DNA of 64,000 bases. It comes from Dokdonella sp. (GTDB lineage: Bacteria > Pseudomonadota > Gammaproteobacteria > Xanthomonadales > Rhodanobacteraceae). A program made the translations under genes and the position numbers. Where the stretch lies: NCBI GenBank assembly GCA_024707225.1, contig JANQAE010000001.1, positions 558,001-622,000 on the forward strand, read 5' to 3'. Below, piece after piece: positions 18,570 to 28,516 of this stretch; the stretch's first letter is position 1, and each line of letters begins with the position of its first letter. The notes under the pieces are model-generated. The model was given only the letters and a program-made list of their open reading frames with translations. It did not search any database and was not told the origin of the DNA.

Positions 18570-20917
18570 TCAGCGCAGCACGCGCACCTGCACCTGCGCA
18601 TAGGTCCCGTCGGAGGCGAGCGCGGTGATCGTGCGCGGGCCGGGCGTGTCGAACGGCTGCTCGATCGGCCGGCTGCCCTGCGAGCGCGCGACCAGCAGGC
18701 CGTCGACCAGCCACAGCACCTCGCCCTCGGCGCCGAGCGCGCGCAGGCGTACGCGCGCCGGCTGGTCGCTGTTGGGCGCTCGCGCGAGCGTCGCGCCGTC
18801 GCCGATGCCCTCGATGCGAAGCCCCTGCAACTGGCTCAGGCCATCCTCCGCACAACCCGGCGCCAGCGGCGGCAGACTGGCGCGACGCCGCGTCTCGCGC
18901 GACAGCCACGGATACGCCGCGACCGGCCAGCGCGCGACGTCGATCCTGCGCGAGGGCTCGCGCAGGCAGCCGGCGCCGAGCCGCTGTCCGCTGGCGGCGT
19001 CGACGCTCAGATGGACCAGGCCGGCGCTCCAGCGCGTCGCATCGCGCTCGGCCAGCGTCGGCGGAATCACGCCGTCGAGCACCCAGGCGTCGCGTTTCTG
19101 GTGGCAGCGGTCCGGATGGTCCGGATCGAACGCCAGGCCGAGCGGCCAGCAGATCGCCACCGAGGTGACGGCGGCCGGCGGCGGCTGCGGCGTCGGCGCG
19201 ATCGCGCTGCGCGGCAGCGTGTCGACCGCCTGGAACATCAGCGGCAGCGCCGTGACGGCACCGTACTGGCCCGGCAGCGGCGTGCCGTCGGGCCGCCCGA
19301 TCCAGACGCCGACCGTATGGCGCCGCGTGGTACCGATCGCCCAGGCGTCGCGGAAGCCGTAGCTGGTGCCGGTCTTCCATGCCACGCGCGGCCGCGAGCC
19401 GGTGTCGAAGCTGCCGCTGGCGTAGCCGGGCCGCGGATTGGCCTCGAGCATCTCGCGCACGATCCAGGCCGCGCCTTCGGACAGCAGGCGGCGCTCGACG
19501 ACCGGCGCATCTGGCAGGTGGCGCACGCGGCCGGCGATGCCGCCGCGATTGAGCGCGCTGTAGGCGCCGACCAGATCCTCCAGCCGTGCGCCGGCGCCGC
19601 CGAGGATCACCGACAGGTTCGGCAGCGCTCCGCGCGGCAGGCGCAGGCTCAGGCCGGCGTGCTCGAGGCGCGCCGCGAAGCGCGTCGGCGTGATCCGGTC
19701 GAGCAGGTCGACGGCCGGGATGTTCAATGACAGCCGCAGTGCGTCGGCCGCGGCGACCGGACCGTTGAAGGCCATGTCGAAATTGCCGGGCCGGTAACCG
19801 CCGAACGCCTGCGGCGCGTCGACCAGCAGGCTCTCCGAATGGATCAGGCCGTCGTCGAGCGCGAGGCCGTACAGGAACGGCTTGAGCGTCGAGCCGGGTG
19901 ACCGCCAGGCGCGCACCATGTCGACGTGGCCGAGCCGCGCCTCGCTGCCGAACGCGCCGGAGCCGACGTAGGCCAGCGTCTCGAGTGTCTCGTTGTCGAC
20001 GACGAGCAGGGCCGCCGAGGTGCGCTCGGGCAGCCGCGCCAGGTAGTCGCCGACGCGCGCCTCGAGCGCGCGCTGCAGCTCGACGTCGATCGTCGAGGTG
20101 ATCCGGCGCCGGTTCGGGTACGCCGCGCGCAGCCGTTCGGAGAACAGGGCGCGGTCATCGGCGGCTGCAGCGAGCGCGACGCGACCGTCTCGATCCGTGC
20201 ATCGGCGACCGCGGCCGGCGTCCAGACGCCGAGCCGCGCCATGCGTTCGAGCACCTTGTCGCGATAGGCGCGCGCAACCTCGGCATTGCGGTCGGGCCGC
20301 AGCCGCGTCGGCGCCTGCGGTAGCACCGCGAGCAGGGCGGCCTCGGCATGCGAGAGCCGCTGCGCAGACTTGCCCAGATACGCCCAGGACGCGGCCTCGA
20401 CACCCTCGACGGTGCCGCCGAACGGGGCATGGTTCAGATACAGGGTGAGGATCTCGCGCTTGGACAGGTGCGCCTCGAGCTGCAACGCGCGCATCATCTG
20501 GCGCAGCTTGCCGGCCAGCGTATGCGGCGTGCCGTCGAGGATGCGCGCGACCTGCATCGTCAGCGTCGAGCCGCCGGAGACCAGGCGGCCGTGCCGCAGT
20601 CCCTGGCCGAGCGCACGCGCCAACGCCAGCGGATTGATGCCGGGATGATGCGCGAACCAGCGGTCCTCGTAGTTCAGCAGCGCCTCGACATAGAGCGGCG
20701 AGACCTGGTCGGGCGTCACCGGATAGCGCCAGACGCCGTCGCGGTCCGGAAACGCGCGCAGCGGCTGGCCGTCGCGCGCGAGCACGACCGTACCGGCGCC
20801 CGATCGATCGGGCAGCGGCAGCGGAAAGCAGCGGTCGAGCACCCACAGCAGCGCGGCCGCCACGAGCACGGCCGCGAGCAGACCCTTGAGCCAGCGCGAG
20901 CGCAGCATCGCCTTCAT
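18570..20917 (-). CDS. pbpC: penicillin-binding protein 1C, frame-broken
   Basis: Bifunctional inner-membrane protein with a GT51 glycosyltransferase and a transpeptidase domain plus the C-terminal BiPBP_C domain. An N-terminal anchor (about residues 11-27) is followed by LLNYEDRWFAHHPG (catalytic Glu) and GGSTLTMQVAR. The transpeptidase has SxxK in SPGSTLKPF, SLN, and KTG in WKTGTSYGFRD. The two halves are in different frames: the first runs past 20150 and the second resumes at DDRALFSERLRAAYPN. One missing base near 20150-20170 (CAG CCG CCG) reconciles them, giving 782 residues, the normal size. In many bacteria pbpC is paired with an alpha-2-macroglobulin gene, as here. Confidence 0.88.
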
Positions 20918-21178
20918 CTGCGGCCAACGTCCGCGCCGCACCGCGCCGGCGGCATCGCGCCGATCCACGCGGCCGGACGGCCGGGCGCCGCCAAGCCGCG
21001 AGGCGACCGCGTCGCCGCTGTCGGGGCGTTCGCGCGCGCACCGGCCGAGCATCCGGGCGCGTCGGGCGACGGCCGGCATCGCCGCTGAGCGCGCGCTCGG
21101 CGGCCGGTCGCCGCGCGCGGTCCGCCGCGCGCCGGCCTGCCAGGCTGATGCGGCCACGGCGGCGAACGGGGTCGGATC

Positions 21179-21595
21179 ATGAGAACACGCGGATCGGCGG
21201 CCGGCATCGGGCTGGCGGCGTTGTGGATCGGTGGTGCCTGTGCGGCCGCGCAGACGGTCGAACTCCGTGCCGGCGAGGCCGGCGCGGCGCAGCAGGTACA
21301 GGTCGGCGACGAACGGGTGCTGCGGCCGTACTCGAACCCGAGCACCGGCACGCACTGGCGGATCGACGCCTCGACCGCCGGTGCGGGACTCGAGACGGTC
21401 GCAGCGGGACGGCTGCTCGATCCGCCGCCGCGGCCGGTGGTCGGCTCCGGCGGCCGGTACGAATGGCGCTTCCGTGCGATCGCGCCCGGCGAAGCGACGC
21501 TGCGGCTGCAGCGGATCGAGGCGCGTGCGGTGCCGGCACCCTCGGCGCCGGTGCGCGTGTTCACCGTCGTCGTGACGGCGCCGGCTGTGCGCTGA
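21179..21595 (+). CDS. chagasin-like protease inhibitor, I42 family
   Basis: 138-residue exported protein with a signal peptide (core about 9-23, AAAQ). It resembles the chagasin/I42 cysteine-protease inhibitors. The first loop NPSTGTHW (53-60) fits the NPTTGxxW motif. The second loop is GSGGRYEWRF (89-98), matching the GxGG type. The third, usually RPW, is not recognisable. The C-terminal beta strands VRVFTVVV fit the Ig-like fold. It lies between the divergent pbpC and the convergent alpha-2-macroglobulin gene. Function as a periplasmic protease inhibitor is inferred from the fold; the target is unknown. Confidence 0.7.
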   Translation: MRTRGSAAGIGLAALWIGGACAAAQTVELRAGEAGAAQQVQVGDERVLRPYSNPSTGTHWRIDASTAGAGLETVAAGRLLDPPPRPVVGSGGRYEWRFRAIAPGEATLRLQRIEARAVPAPSAPVRVFTVVVTAPAVR

Positions 21596-21599
21596 GCCG

Positions 21600-21625
21600 C
21601 GTGCCGCGCGCGAGCGCGCGGCACG
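21600..21625. terminator. hairpin between convergent genes
   Basis: Perfect 11-base stem beginning CGTGCCGCGCG, with a CGAG loop, placed four bases after the I42 inhibitor stop and 51 bases before the alpha-2-macroglobulin stop. There is no T run on either side. It could work as a Rho-assisted or bidirectional end of transcription. Confidence 0.4.
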
Positions 21626-21676
21626 ACGGCAAAGGCTGACCGATCACGCACGCCTGCGCTCCGCCGGCCGCGCCAC

Positions 21677-24600
21677 TCACGGCGACTTCGCCGGCGCGCC
21701 GACCTCGATGCGCGGCGGCTCGCTGCGGCCGACGCCGCGGATCTGCGGACGGTACATGTCCTCGACCAGCGGCGGCGGCACCAGGAACGTGCCCGGCGAG
21801 ACTGCTCGCACCAGATAGAAGATCTGCGCGGTCTGGCCCTCGTCGAGGCTGAGCGCGGCGACGTAGCGGTCGTCGCGGAACTCCTCGTGGCGCACCTCGG
21901 CGGCCGAGCCGCGATCGCTGAGCGTGATGCCGTCGACGACGATGTCGGCCCACTGCTTGGCGTCGGTCAGGTTGAAGTTCTCGATCTCCAGACCGCCGGG
22001 CAGCAGGTCGACCAGCAGGGCGTCGCGCATCGACTCGCGCGCTTCCAGGCGCAGTCCGACGATCAGCGCGTCACCCTCCTTGAGCGGCGCCGGCTCCCAT
22101 GGCTTGCCGTCGAGCGTGTAGTAGCGTCGGCGGATCCAGACGTGGCTGTCGTCGTTGGCCGGCGCCACGGTCGGTACGCCGGCGACGTCGGTGCTCAGGT
22201 AGATCGGCAGATCGCCTTGCGGCACCAGCCGCACGCCGGCACGCAGATCGGCCGCGCCGAAGTTGCGCGTCCACAGCTGGGTCGGTTCGACCGGCGTGGT
22301 CTGCGCGCCGATCGTGAGCGTGCCGGAGACCGCATTGCCGTTGTCGTCGATCAGCGTGCGACCGAGCCGCGCGATCGCGATCTGTTCCTGCGTGCTCAGG
22401 TAGGTCCAGCGCGAGCGGCGGTCGCCGGCATTCGCATCGAGGCTGCGCGCCAGATCGAACACGCGCGCCAGGTACTCCGGCTTGGCGAGGTCGAACCGCC
22501 GCACCAACGAGATCATCAGCGCGGTATCGCGCAGGTCCGAACCGTAGTCGCCGAGCCAGGACGGCCGGTCGACCGTCTTGGCGAACGCCTCGGTGATCGC
22601 CTGCTCGGCGCGCGGCGCGTCGCCCATCAGCTTCAGCGCGATGCCGAGGTGGACCAGCGGCAATGCCGTCAGCGACTTGCCGCGGTCGTTGTCGAACAGC
22701 GCACGCAGCGTGCCGAGCGGCGCGCGGTTGACGCGGGCGAGCACGTAGGCCGACCAGGCCTGATCGGCGAAGCGCAGATGGTCGCTGTGGTCGTACTGGT
22801 AGTACGGATGGCCGCCGGAGAGCAGATCGTCGTTGATCCGCTGCAAGGCCTTCTGCAGCGTCGCCTCCGGCACCAGGAAGCCCTCGTCGCGCGCATCGAG
22901 CATGAACTCAGTGATGTACGGCGTCAGGAACTCGTTGACGTAACCGTCGCCGCCCCACATGCCGAAATGGCCGGAGCCGACCTGCATCGAGGCCAGGCGG
23001 CCGAGCGCGCCTTCGACGCGGGCCTTGCGCGCGTCCGCGTCGAGGCCGGTCACGCCGAGCTTGTCGGCGCTCGCGCCGTCGAGCAGCAGCGCGCCGTAGC
23101 CCTTGCTGGTGGTCTGCTCGGCGCAGCCGTACGGGTACTGGAGCAGGCCCTGCAGCGCGGCCGCGAACGGCAGCGGCGGCAGGCTGGTCACGGTCAGTCG
23201 CGCGGTGACCGAGTCGGGCAGCAGGCCGTCGAGCTCGCCGGCGCCGAGCGTGATCGGCGCCAGCTGCTCGAGCACGGCCGGCCGCGAGCGCAACACCGAC
23301 GGCCAGGCCGGCCGTACCGCGAGCTCGAACGTGCGGCGGATCTCGATGTCCGGACCGGCGTCGGCGGCCACCGTCAGCGTGCCGACGCCGTAGCCGTCCT
23401 GCGCGGTCAGCGGGAAGTTCAGCGTGGTCTTGGCGCCGTCGGCCAGCGTCAGCGTGCGCTTGCCGTCGGCCAGCGCGAGCGGCTTGCCGGCCTGCACGTC
23501 GACCGTGATCGCGCGCTCGCTGCCCGAGAAGTTCTGCAGGTCCAGCGTCATGACCGAGCGGTCGCCCGGCGCCAGCACGCGCGGCGTCGAGATCTCCGCG
23601 ACCAGCGGCGCGCGCACGATCGTCTCGGCGTCGGCGCTGCCGTAGCGGTCCTCGGCGAATGCGACCGCGACCACGCGCAGCGTGCCGTTGAAGTCCGGCA
23701 CGTCGAGCTTGACCTCGGCGCGGCCCTGCGCATCGAGCGCGACGGTGCCGGAGAACAGGTCCACGGTCTGCACCTTCGCGGTCGGCCGGCGCGCCTGCGG
23801 CAGCGCGTCGAGCGCGAGGTCGCCGCCGTAGCGCAGCCGCGCGGTGCCGCCCTCGAAGCTCTCGATGACGCGGCCGTACAGATCGTAGGCGTCCACGCCG
23901 AGCCGGCGCTGCGCGAAGAACCAGCCGGTCGGGTCCGGACGCGGGAAGCGCGTGATGTTGAGGATGCCGACGTCGACCGCCGACACCGTCACCGCGGCCT
24001 TGCGGCCGGCCAGCGCCGGCGCGCTGACCGTCACCGGCAGCGCGGTCTGCGGCTTCATCGTCGCCGGCACCGCGAGCTCGAGCTCGATCTTGCGCTCGCT
24101 GCGGTCGATCGGCACGAAGGCTTCGCCGACCGCGCGCGCCGGCGTGACCTTCTCCGACGCCGAGCCGCCGCGGAAGACCAGCGCCGTGATGTAGACGTCG
24201 TGGCGTTCCCAGGCCTCGGTGACCGGAATCTCGATCGTCGCGTTCTTGCGCACGTCGATCGCCTGCGTGTACAGCAGCGTGTCGGACTCGACCAGCAGCA
24301 GGCCCTCGCCCGGATGCGGCGGCGTCACGGTCACCTTGACGGTGTCGCCGGCGCGGTAGCGCTCCTTGTCGAGCGACAGCTTGATCTTGTCGGGGCGCGC
24401 TTCCTGGCCGCGGTTGTCGTCGTTCCAGCTCCAGCCGGCGTAGAACGGGTAGCGCGTGGTCAGGCCGGTGTCGGGGTCGAACAGCTCGACGCGATAGTTG
24501 CCCCATTCGACCGGCACGTCGAAGCGCGCGGCCTGGCCGGCCTGGATCGGCAGGTCGCGGCTCTCGGCATTCTCCTGGCGCTCGGTGTAGTTGAAGCGCC

Positions 24601-26632
24601 AGCCGCTCTCGCTGTCGTAGACCCAGTGGTAGTCGCGGCGCTCGCGGACCAGGGTCAGCTTCAGCGGCGAGCCGCCGACCGATTCCCCGGCGGCGTTGGC
24701 GCGCACCACCTCGAAGCCGGCCCGCGCGTTGGAACTGGCGCCGTCCTTCGGATCGAACAGCGGCCGCACGCCGACCAGCGCGTCGGCCGGCCACAGCGTG
24801 CGCTTGAGCGTGCGCGTCACGGTGCGTCCGCCGGTTTCGTAGACGCTGCCCGAGACGATCGCGGCGATCGGCGTGGCCGGCTTGGCGTCACCGGCGACCT
24901 CGATGCTCGCGCTGTGATGGCCGTGCTCGTCGAGCTCGACGTCGAGCACGTCCTTGGCTTCCTTCGGCAGCTCCACGGTCGGGTCGCCGAAGAAATAGTC
25001 CTTGTAGGCCTCGACCGGATGCTGATCGACGGCGACGGTCAGCCGCGCGGTGAAGCGGTTGCCGGCGGCCGGCGCGCCGTACAGATAATCGGCCTGCACC
25101 TCGAGCGCGAGCGCCTCGCCGGGCGCCAGGCGCTCCTGCGCCGTCCCGAGATCGAGCTTGAGGCGCTCGGGCAGGAACTCCTCGATGCGGAATGTGATGC
25201 CCTGGCTGGCCTCCTTGGCGGCCGGATCGAGCCGGAACTCGACCTGCCAGCGGCCGGTCGGCGCATCGGCCGGAATTGCGCGCGTCCACTCGAAGTAGTT
25301 CAGGTCGCCGGGCTCGAGCTTGGCCTGCGCGAACACGCGGCCGTCGGGCTGCTTGAGGCTGACGAACAGCGGCTGCGCAGCGATCGGCTTGCCGTCGAAG
25401 TTGCGCAGCAGCGCCGACAGGCGCACGGTCTCGCCGGGCCGGTACAGATCGCGTCCGGACCAGGCGAACACGTCGAAGCGCTCCTGGCGGCGGCCGCCGA
25501 CCGCGAAGTCGGACAGGTCCAGTGCCGGCTGGTTGAACGGCAGCAGCGACACGTCGCGGCCGGCACGGGCGGTCAGCACGTGCGCGGCATTGAGCGGATA
25601 GCCGAGCAACGCATTGCCGCTGGCGTCGGTGGTGCCGCTGACGACGGTCTCGCCCTTGGCGTCGACGACCGCGATCTCGACGCCGCCGGTGGCCGCGCCG
25701 GTCTTCAGCGAGGCGGTGTGCACGAACAGCTTGTCGGCGTAGACGCGCGTGTGCAGGCCGATGTCGCTGACGAAGAAGAAGCTGGTCTCGAACTGGTCGC
25801 CGAAGCTGCCGGCGCGCTTCATCACCGCGAAGTACAGGCCCGGCTGGTTCAGCTCGGCGATGTTCTGGATCGGCAGGTACGACAGCGTGCGCTCGTTCTG
25901 CTTGCCGGCCAGCGCGAAGCGGTTCGCGTAGACCGAGCTGGCGATCTGCGCGACCGGCTTGCCCTCGCGCCCGTACCAGCCGTAGCGCGGATCGAGTTCC
26001 CAGGACGAGCGCTTGGCGTTGCGCTGATAGGCGGCGAAGAAGTTCGGGATCTCCTGGTCCTGCACGCGCAGGAATTCGACGTCGACCTCCGCGACGTTGA
26101 CCGAGACCACCGGCAGGCCGCGCGTCTCGCGCGCCGGCAGCACGCTGCCCTGCGACGCGAAGCCGACCGCCGGTTCGAGCGGGCCGGTATAGACCGACTT
26201 CTCGACCGCCTCGGTCAGCGTGCTGCCGTCGACCGCACCGATGCCGGGCTTGATGCGCACGGTGTAGCTGGCGTCGGCCTGCACGAACGGGAAGCGCAGC
26301 GTCTTGCCGTCCTCGTCGAGCGCCCAGCTGCCGCTGACGGTCTCGCCCTTCGGTCCGGCCACCTCGATCAGCGTGTCGAACGTCTGCGACCCGGTCAGCG
26401 CACGCGAGAATTCCAGCGTGAGCGCGAGCTGGCCCTGGTACGGCTCGGCACGCGCCGAAGTCAGCGCGAAGCCTTCCGCCGGCGTCGCCGGCTCGGCGGC
26501 GACCGGCTTGCGCTCCTGCAATTCGGGCACGCCTTGCGGGGAACGGTTGCAGGCGCCGAGCAGCGCCAGCGCCGACGACAGTAAGACGGTCCATCCAAGA
26601 CGCAGCGGCGAAACAGGCAGCGAGGCCTTCAT
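21677..26632 (-). CDS. yfhM: bacterial alpha-2-macroglobulin lipoprotein
   Basis: 1651-residue broad-range protease trap. A lipoprotein signal (lipobox ALLGAC, acylated Cys near residue 28, followed by Asn, so outer-membrane sorting is possible) precedes an array of MG domains. The thioester motif CAEQ is intact at Cys1170-Gln1173 in YPYGCAEQTTSKG, followed by the alpha-helical thioester domain and a C-terminal receptor-like domain. This is the colonisation-factor type usually paired with PBP1C, and pbpC is next but one. GGAGGGG lies eight bases upstream of the ATG. The frame is intact over 5 kb, in contrast to many neighbours. Confidence 0.93.
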   Translation of the reverse strand: MKASLPVSPLRLGWTVLLSSALALLGACNRSPQGVPELQERKPVAAEPATPAEGFALTSARAEPYQGQLALTLEFSRALTGSQTFDTLIEVAGPKGETVSGSWALDEDGKTLRFPFVQADASYTVRIKPGIGAVDGSTLTEAVEKSVYTGPLEPAVGFASQGSVLPARETRGLPVVSVNVAEVDVEFLRVQDQEIPNFFAAYQRNAKRSSWELDPRYGWYGREGKPVAQIASSVYANRFALAGKQNERTLSYLPIQNIAELNQPGLYFAVMKRAGSFGDQFETSFFFVSDIGLHTRVYADKLFVHTASLKTGAATGGVEIAVVDAKGETVVSGTTDASGNALLGYPLNAAHVLTARAGRDVSLLPFNQPALDLSDFAVGGRRQERFDVFAWSGRDLYRPGETVRLSALLRNFDGKPIAAQPLFVSLKQPDGRVFAQAKLEPGDLNYFEWTRAIPADAPTGRWQVEFRLDPAAKEASQGITFRIEEFLPERLKLDLGTAQERLAPGEALALEVQADYLYGAPAAGNRFTARLTVAVDQHPVEAYKDYFFGDPTVELPKEAKDVLDVELDEHGHHSASIEVAGDAKPATPIAAIVSGSVYETGGRTVTRTLKRTLWPADALVGVRPLFDPKDGASSNARAGFEVVRANAAGESVGGSPLKLTLVRERRDYHWVYDSESGWRFNYTERQENAESRDLPIQAGQAARFDVPVEWGNYRVELFDPDTGLTTRYPFYAGWSWNDDNRGQEARPDKIKLSLDKERYRAGDTVKVTVTPPHPGEGLLLVESDTLLYTQAIDVRKNATIEIPVTEAWERHDVYITALVFRGGSASEKVTPARAVGEAFVPIDRSERKIELELAVPATMKPQTALPVTVSAPALAGRKAAVTVSAVDVGILNITRFPRPDPTGWFFAQRRLGVDAYDLYGRVIESFEGGTARLRYGGDLALDALPQARRPTAKVQTVDLFSGTVALDAQGRAEVKLDVPDFNGTLRVVAVAFAEDRYGSADAETIVRAPLVAEISTPRVLAPGDRSVMTLDLQNFSGSERAITVDVQAGKPLALADGKRTLTLADGAKTTLNFPLTAQDGYGVGTLTVAADAGPDIEIRRTFELAVRPAWPSVLRSRPAVLEQLAPITLGAGELDGLLPDSVTARLTVTSLPPLPFAAALQGLLQYPYGCAEQTTSKGYGALLLDGASADKLGVTGLDADARKARVEGALGRLASMQVGSGHFGMWGGDGYVNEFLTPYITEFMLDARDEGFLVPEATLQKALQRINDDLLSGGHPYYQYDHSDHLRFADQAWSAYVLARVNRAPLGTLRALFDNDRGKSLTALPLVHLGIALKLMGDAPRAEQAITEAFAKTVDRPSWLGDYGSDLRDTALMISLVRRFDLAKPEYLARVFDLARSLDANAGDRRSRWTYLSTQEQIAIARLGRTLIDDNGNAVSGTLTIGAQTTPVEPTQLWTRNFGAADLRAGVRLVPQGDLPIYLSTDVAGVPTVAPANDDSHVWIRRRYYTLDGKPWEPAPLKEGDALIVGLRLEARESMRDALLVDLLPGGLEIENFNLTDAKQWADIVVDGITLSDRGSAAEVRHEEFRDDRYVAALSLDEGQTAQIFYLVRAVSPGTFLVPPPLVEDMYRPQIRGVGRSEPPRIEVGAPAKSP

Positions 26633-26662
26633 CCCAAGTTCCCCTCCAGAACGGATGCGGCC

Positions 26663-26668
26663 AGTATA
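26663..26668 (-). promoter_or_regulatory. -10 element for the alpha-2-macroglobulin gene
   Basis: TATACT on the minus strand, 31 bases upstream of the start codon, in an otherwise very GC-rich stretch. No good -35 hexamer is visible at 16-18 bases. The predicted 5' untranslated region is about 24 bases and contains the GGAGGGG site. Confidence 0.4.
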
Positions 26669-26753
26669 GCGAGCCGTTGTGGCGAACTGCGGGCGCGCGG
26701 TGGCCGCGCAGGGCCGCCGTCGGGCGATACGGGCGGTACGGGCGGTCCGGCGA

Positions 26754-27029
26754 TCAGGCCAGATGCTGGTCGAGGTAGCGCTCGATCTCGCGTTCGATCA
26801 GCGGCTTCATCGCGCCCATCAGCAGGCCGAGCTCGGCGCTGACGTGCACGTCGTGATCGCTGACGGCGATCCGGCCGCGCACGCCGCTGCGCTCGAACGC
26901 GAGCGTGTCGCCGTCCCAGCGGTGGCAGACGCCGAACTGGCCGCCGAGCGAACAGGCCAGCCGGTCGACGGCTGCGCGCACGTCCTGGCGGCTGCGCTGG
27001 TGGGGACGGCGGATGTCGATGCGGCTCAT
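26754..27029 (-). CDS. polyhydroxyalkanoic acid system family protein
   Basis: 91-residue protein of the PHA granule-associated family (the PHA_gran_rgn type). The start MSRIDIRRPH and the pattern WDGDTLAFERSGVRGRI, ending in LMGAMKPLIEREIERYLDQH, match that family closely. These proteins occur with phasins and PHA synthase and are thought to bind or regulate granules. No PHA synthase is in the window. The upstream alpha-2-macroglobulin gene starts 121 bases further along on the same strand. Confidence 0.82.
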   Translation of the reverse strand: MSRIDIRRPHQRSRQDVRAAVDRLACSLGGQFGVCHRWDGDTLAFERSGVRGRIAVSDHDVHVSAELGLLMGAMKPLIEREIERYLDQHLA

Positions 27030-27104
27030 GCCGGGCTCCGGATGCGGGCGTGCGGGACGGCATGCTGTGCTAAATTTCGCGGCAATAACAAGCCTGGATG
27101 GCCG

Positions 27105-27907
27105 ATGCGCCTCAGTTTTCCGAACGGCGAGCACCGCGATGTCGTCATCGCCGCCGGCGCCGTCACGCTCGGCAGCGCGGAAGGCAACACGATCGTGATC
27201 GCGGCCGACGGCGTGCACGCCTGGCATGCGCGGGTCACCGCCGACGCACGCGGTCTGGTGCTCGACGTGCTCGACGCGGCCGCGCGTACCCACGTCAACG
27301 CGCGTCCGGTCCGCGAGAAGGCGCTGCTGCGGCTCGGCGACACGGTCTGTCTCGATCGCGTCGCGGTCCTGGTCAAGCCCGACCGCGATACCGACGTCGC
27401 CTCCGATGCCGACACGATCGACGCCGACGGCTGCGCGCCGGTCGCGCGCGCCGCGTTGCGCGGCATCTCCGGCAGCTGGTTCGGCAAGTCGATCGCGCTC
27501 AATCCGCGGCTGACAATCGGATCGTCAGCCGGCAACGACCTCGTCGTCGACGAGGCCGGCGTCGAGCCGCTGCATGCCACGATCGTGCTCGGCGGTCAGC
27601 GCATCGTGCTGCGCAGCCACGGCAGCGGCGGCGTGCACGTCAACGGCGTCGTCGTCGCGGCCGCGGTGCTGCGCTCGGGCGACCAGGTCGTGGTCGGCCG
27701 CAACCGGTTCCTGATCGAGGCGCCGGGCCTGCCGTCGGCCGACGAGGCGCGGCGCACGCCGCTGATCCCGCAGCCCGCCATCGACGCGTCCCTGCTCGAG
27801 GCCGCCGGCGAGGAATCGAATCGGCGCGCAGCGGCCTGTGGTGGCTGATCGGCGGCGGCGCGCTGATCGGCCTGGCGCTGGCGCTGCTACTGCTGCTGGG
27901 CACCTGA
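27105..27907 (+). CDS. FHA-domain protein with C-terminal membrane helix, frame-broken
   Basis: Two tandem FHA-like domains: residues about 1-85 (VTLGSAEGNTIVIAADGVHAWHARV) and 110-205 (LTIGSSAGNDLVVDEAGVEP, then LHATIVL). FHA domains bind phosphothreonine peptides. The frame in which the FHA domains lie stops at 27848, but shifting by one base near 27810-27830 gives SARSGLWWLIGGGALIG and a Leu-rich membrane helix ending at 27907. The total of 803 bases fits a one-base deletion (267 residues). Converges on msrQ with a 21-base overlap. No Ser/Thr kinase gene is nearby, so the partner is unknown. Confidence 0.75.
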
Positions 27908-28516
27908 GCGGCGCGCGCGGCGCAGCCAGTCCGGCACGCGCAAGGCCAGCAGCACGGCCAGGATGCCGGCGTAGATCAGCGGCTCGCGCACGGCGATCGT
28001 CTCGCCGTACTTGACCTGCCACACGAAGTGCAGGACCGCCAGGATCGCCAGCGGGTAGATCAGACGGTGCAGCTTCTGCCAGCGTCCGCCGAGCCGGCGC
28101 ATCATCGCGCGCGTCGAGGTGGCGGCCAGCGGAATCATCAGCAGCCAGGCCACGAAGCCGGCCGTGACGAACGGCTTGCGTGCGATCTCCTGCAGGATCT
28201 GCGACCAGAAGCCGCCCAGATCGACGATCAGATAGACCGCCAGATGGACGCTGGCGTAGAAGAACGCGAACAGGCCCAGCATGCGCCGGTAGCGGATCAC
28301 GCCGGCGCCGGCGCCGAGCCGGCGCAGCGGCGTCAGCGCGAGCGTCGCCAGCAGCAGGCGCAGCGCCCAGGCGCCGGTTTCGTGTTCGAGGCGCGCGACC
28401 GGATCGGGACCCAGATCGCCGTGGATGGTCAGCCAGACCAGCCAGGCCAGCGGCAGCAGGCAGGCGACGAAGACGAACGGCTTGCTGAGCGCGATCGGAT
28501 CGAGGCGGCGCGCCAT
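27887..28516 (-). CDS. msrQ: protein-methionine-sulfoxide reductase heme-binding subunit MsrQ
   Basis: 209-residue inner-membrane b-type heme protein that passes quinol electrons to periplasmic MsrP. Six membrane helices are predicted. The conserved His pattern is present (ASVHLAVYL, LHRLIYPLAILAVLHFVWQ), along with RRMLGLFAFFYA. The ATG overlaps the msrP stop by one base, so the pair is one operon. Confidence 0.93.
   Translation of the reverse strand: MARRLDPIALSKPFVFVACLLPLAWLVWLTIHGDLGPDPVARLEHETGAWALRLLLATLALTPLRRLGAGAGVIRYRRMLGLFAFFYASVHLAVYLIVDLGGFWSQILQEIARKPFVTAGFVAWLLMIPLAATSTRAMMRRLGGRWQKLHRLIYPLAILAVLHFVWQVKYGETIAVREPLIYAGILAVLLALRVPDWLRRARRSGAQQQ

Noticed and set aside
21887-26584. 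1565-codon open frame on the plus strand opposite the alpha-2-macroglobulin gene
   Set aside because: Composition is Arg/Ala/Val/Asp-rich shadow sequence with no domain or signal; the minus-strand frame has a complete lipoprotein with thioester motif.
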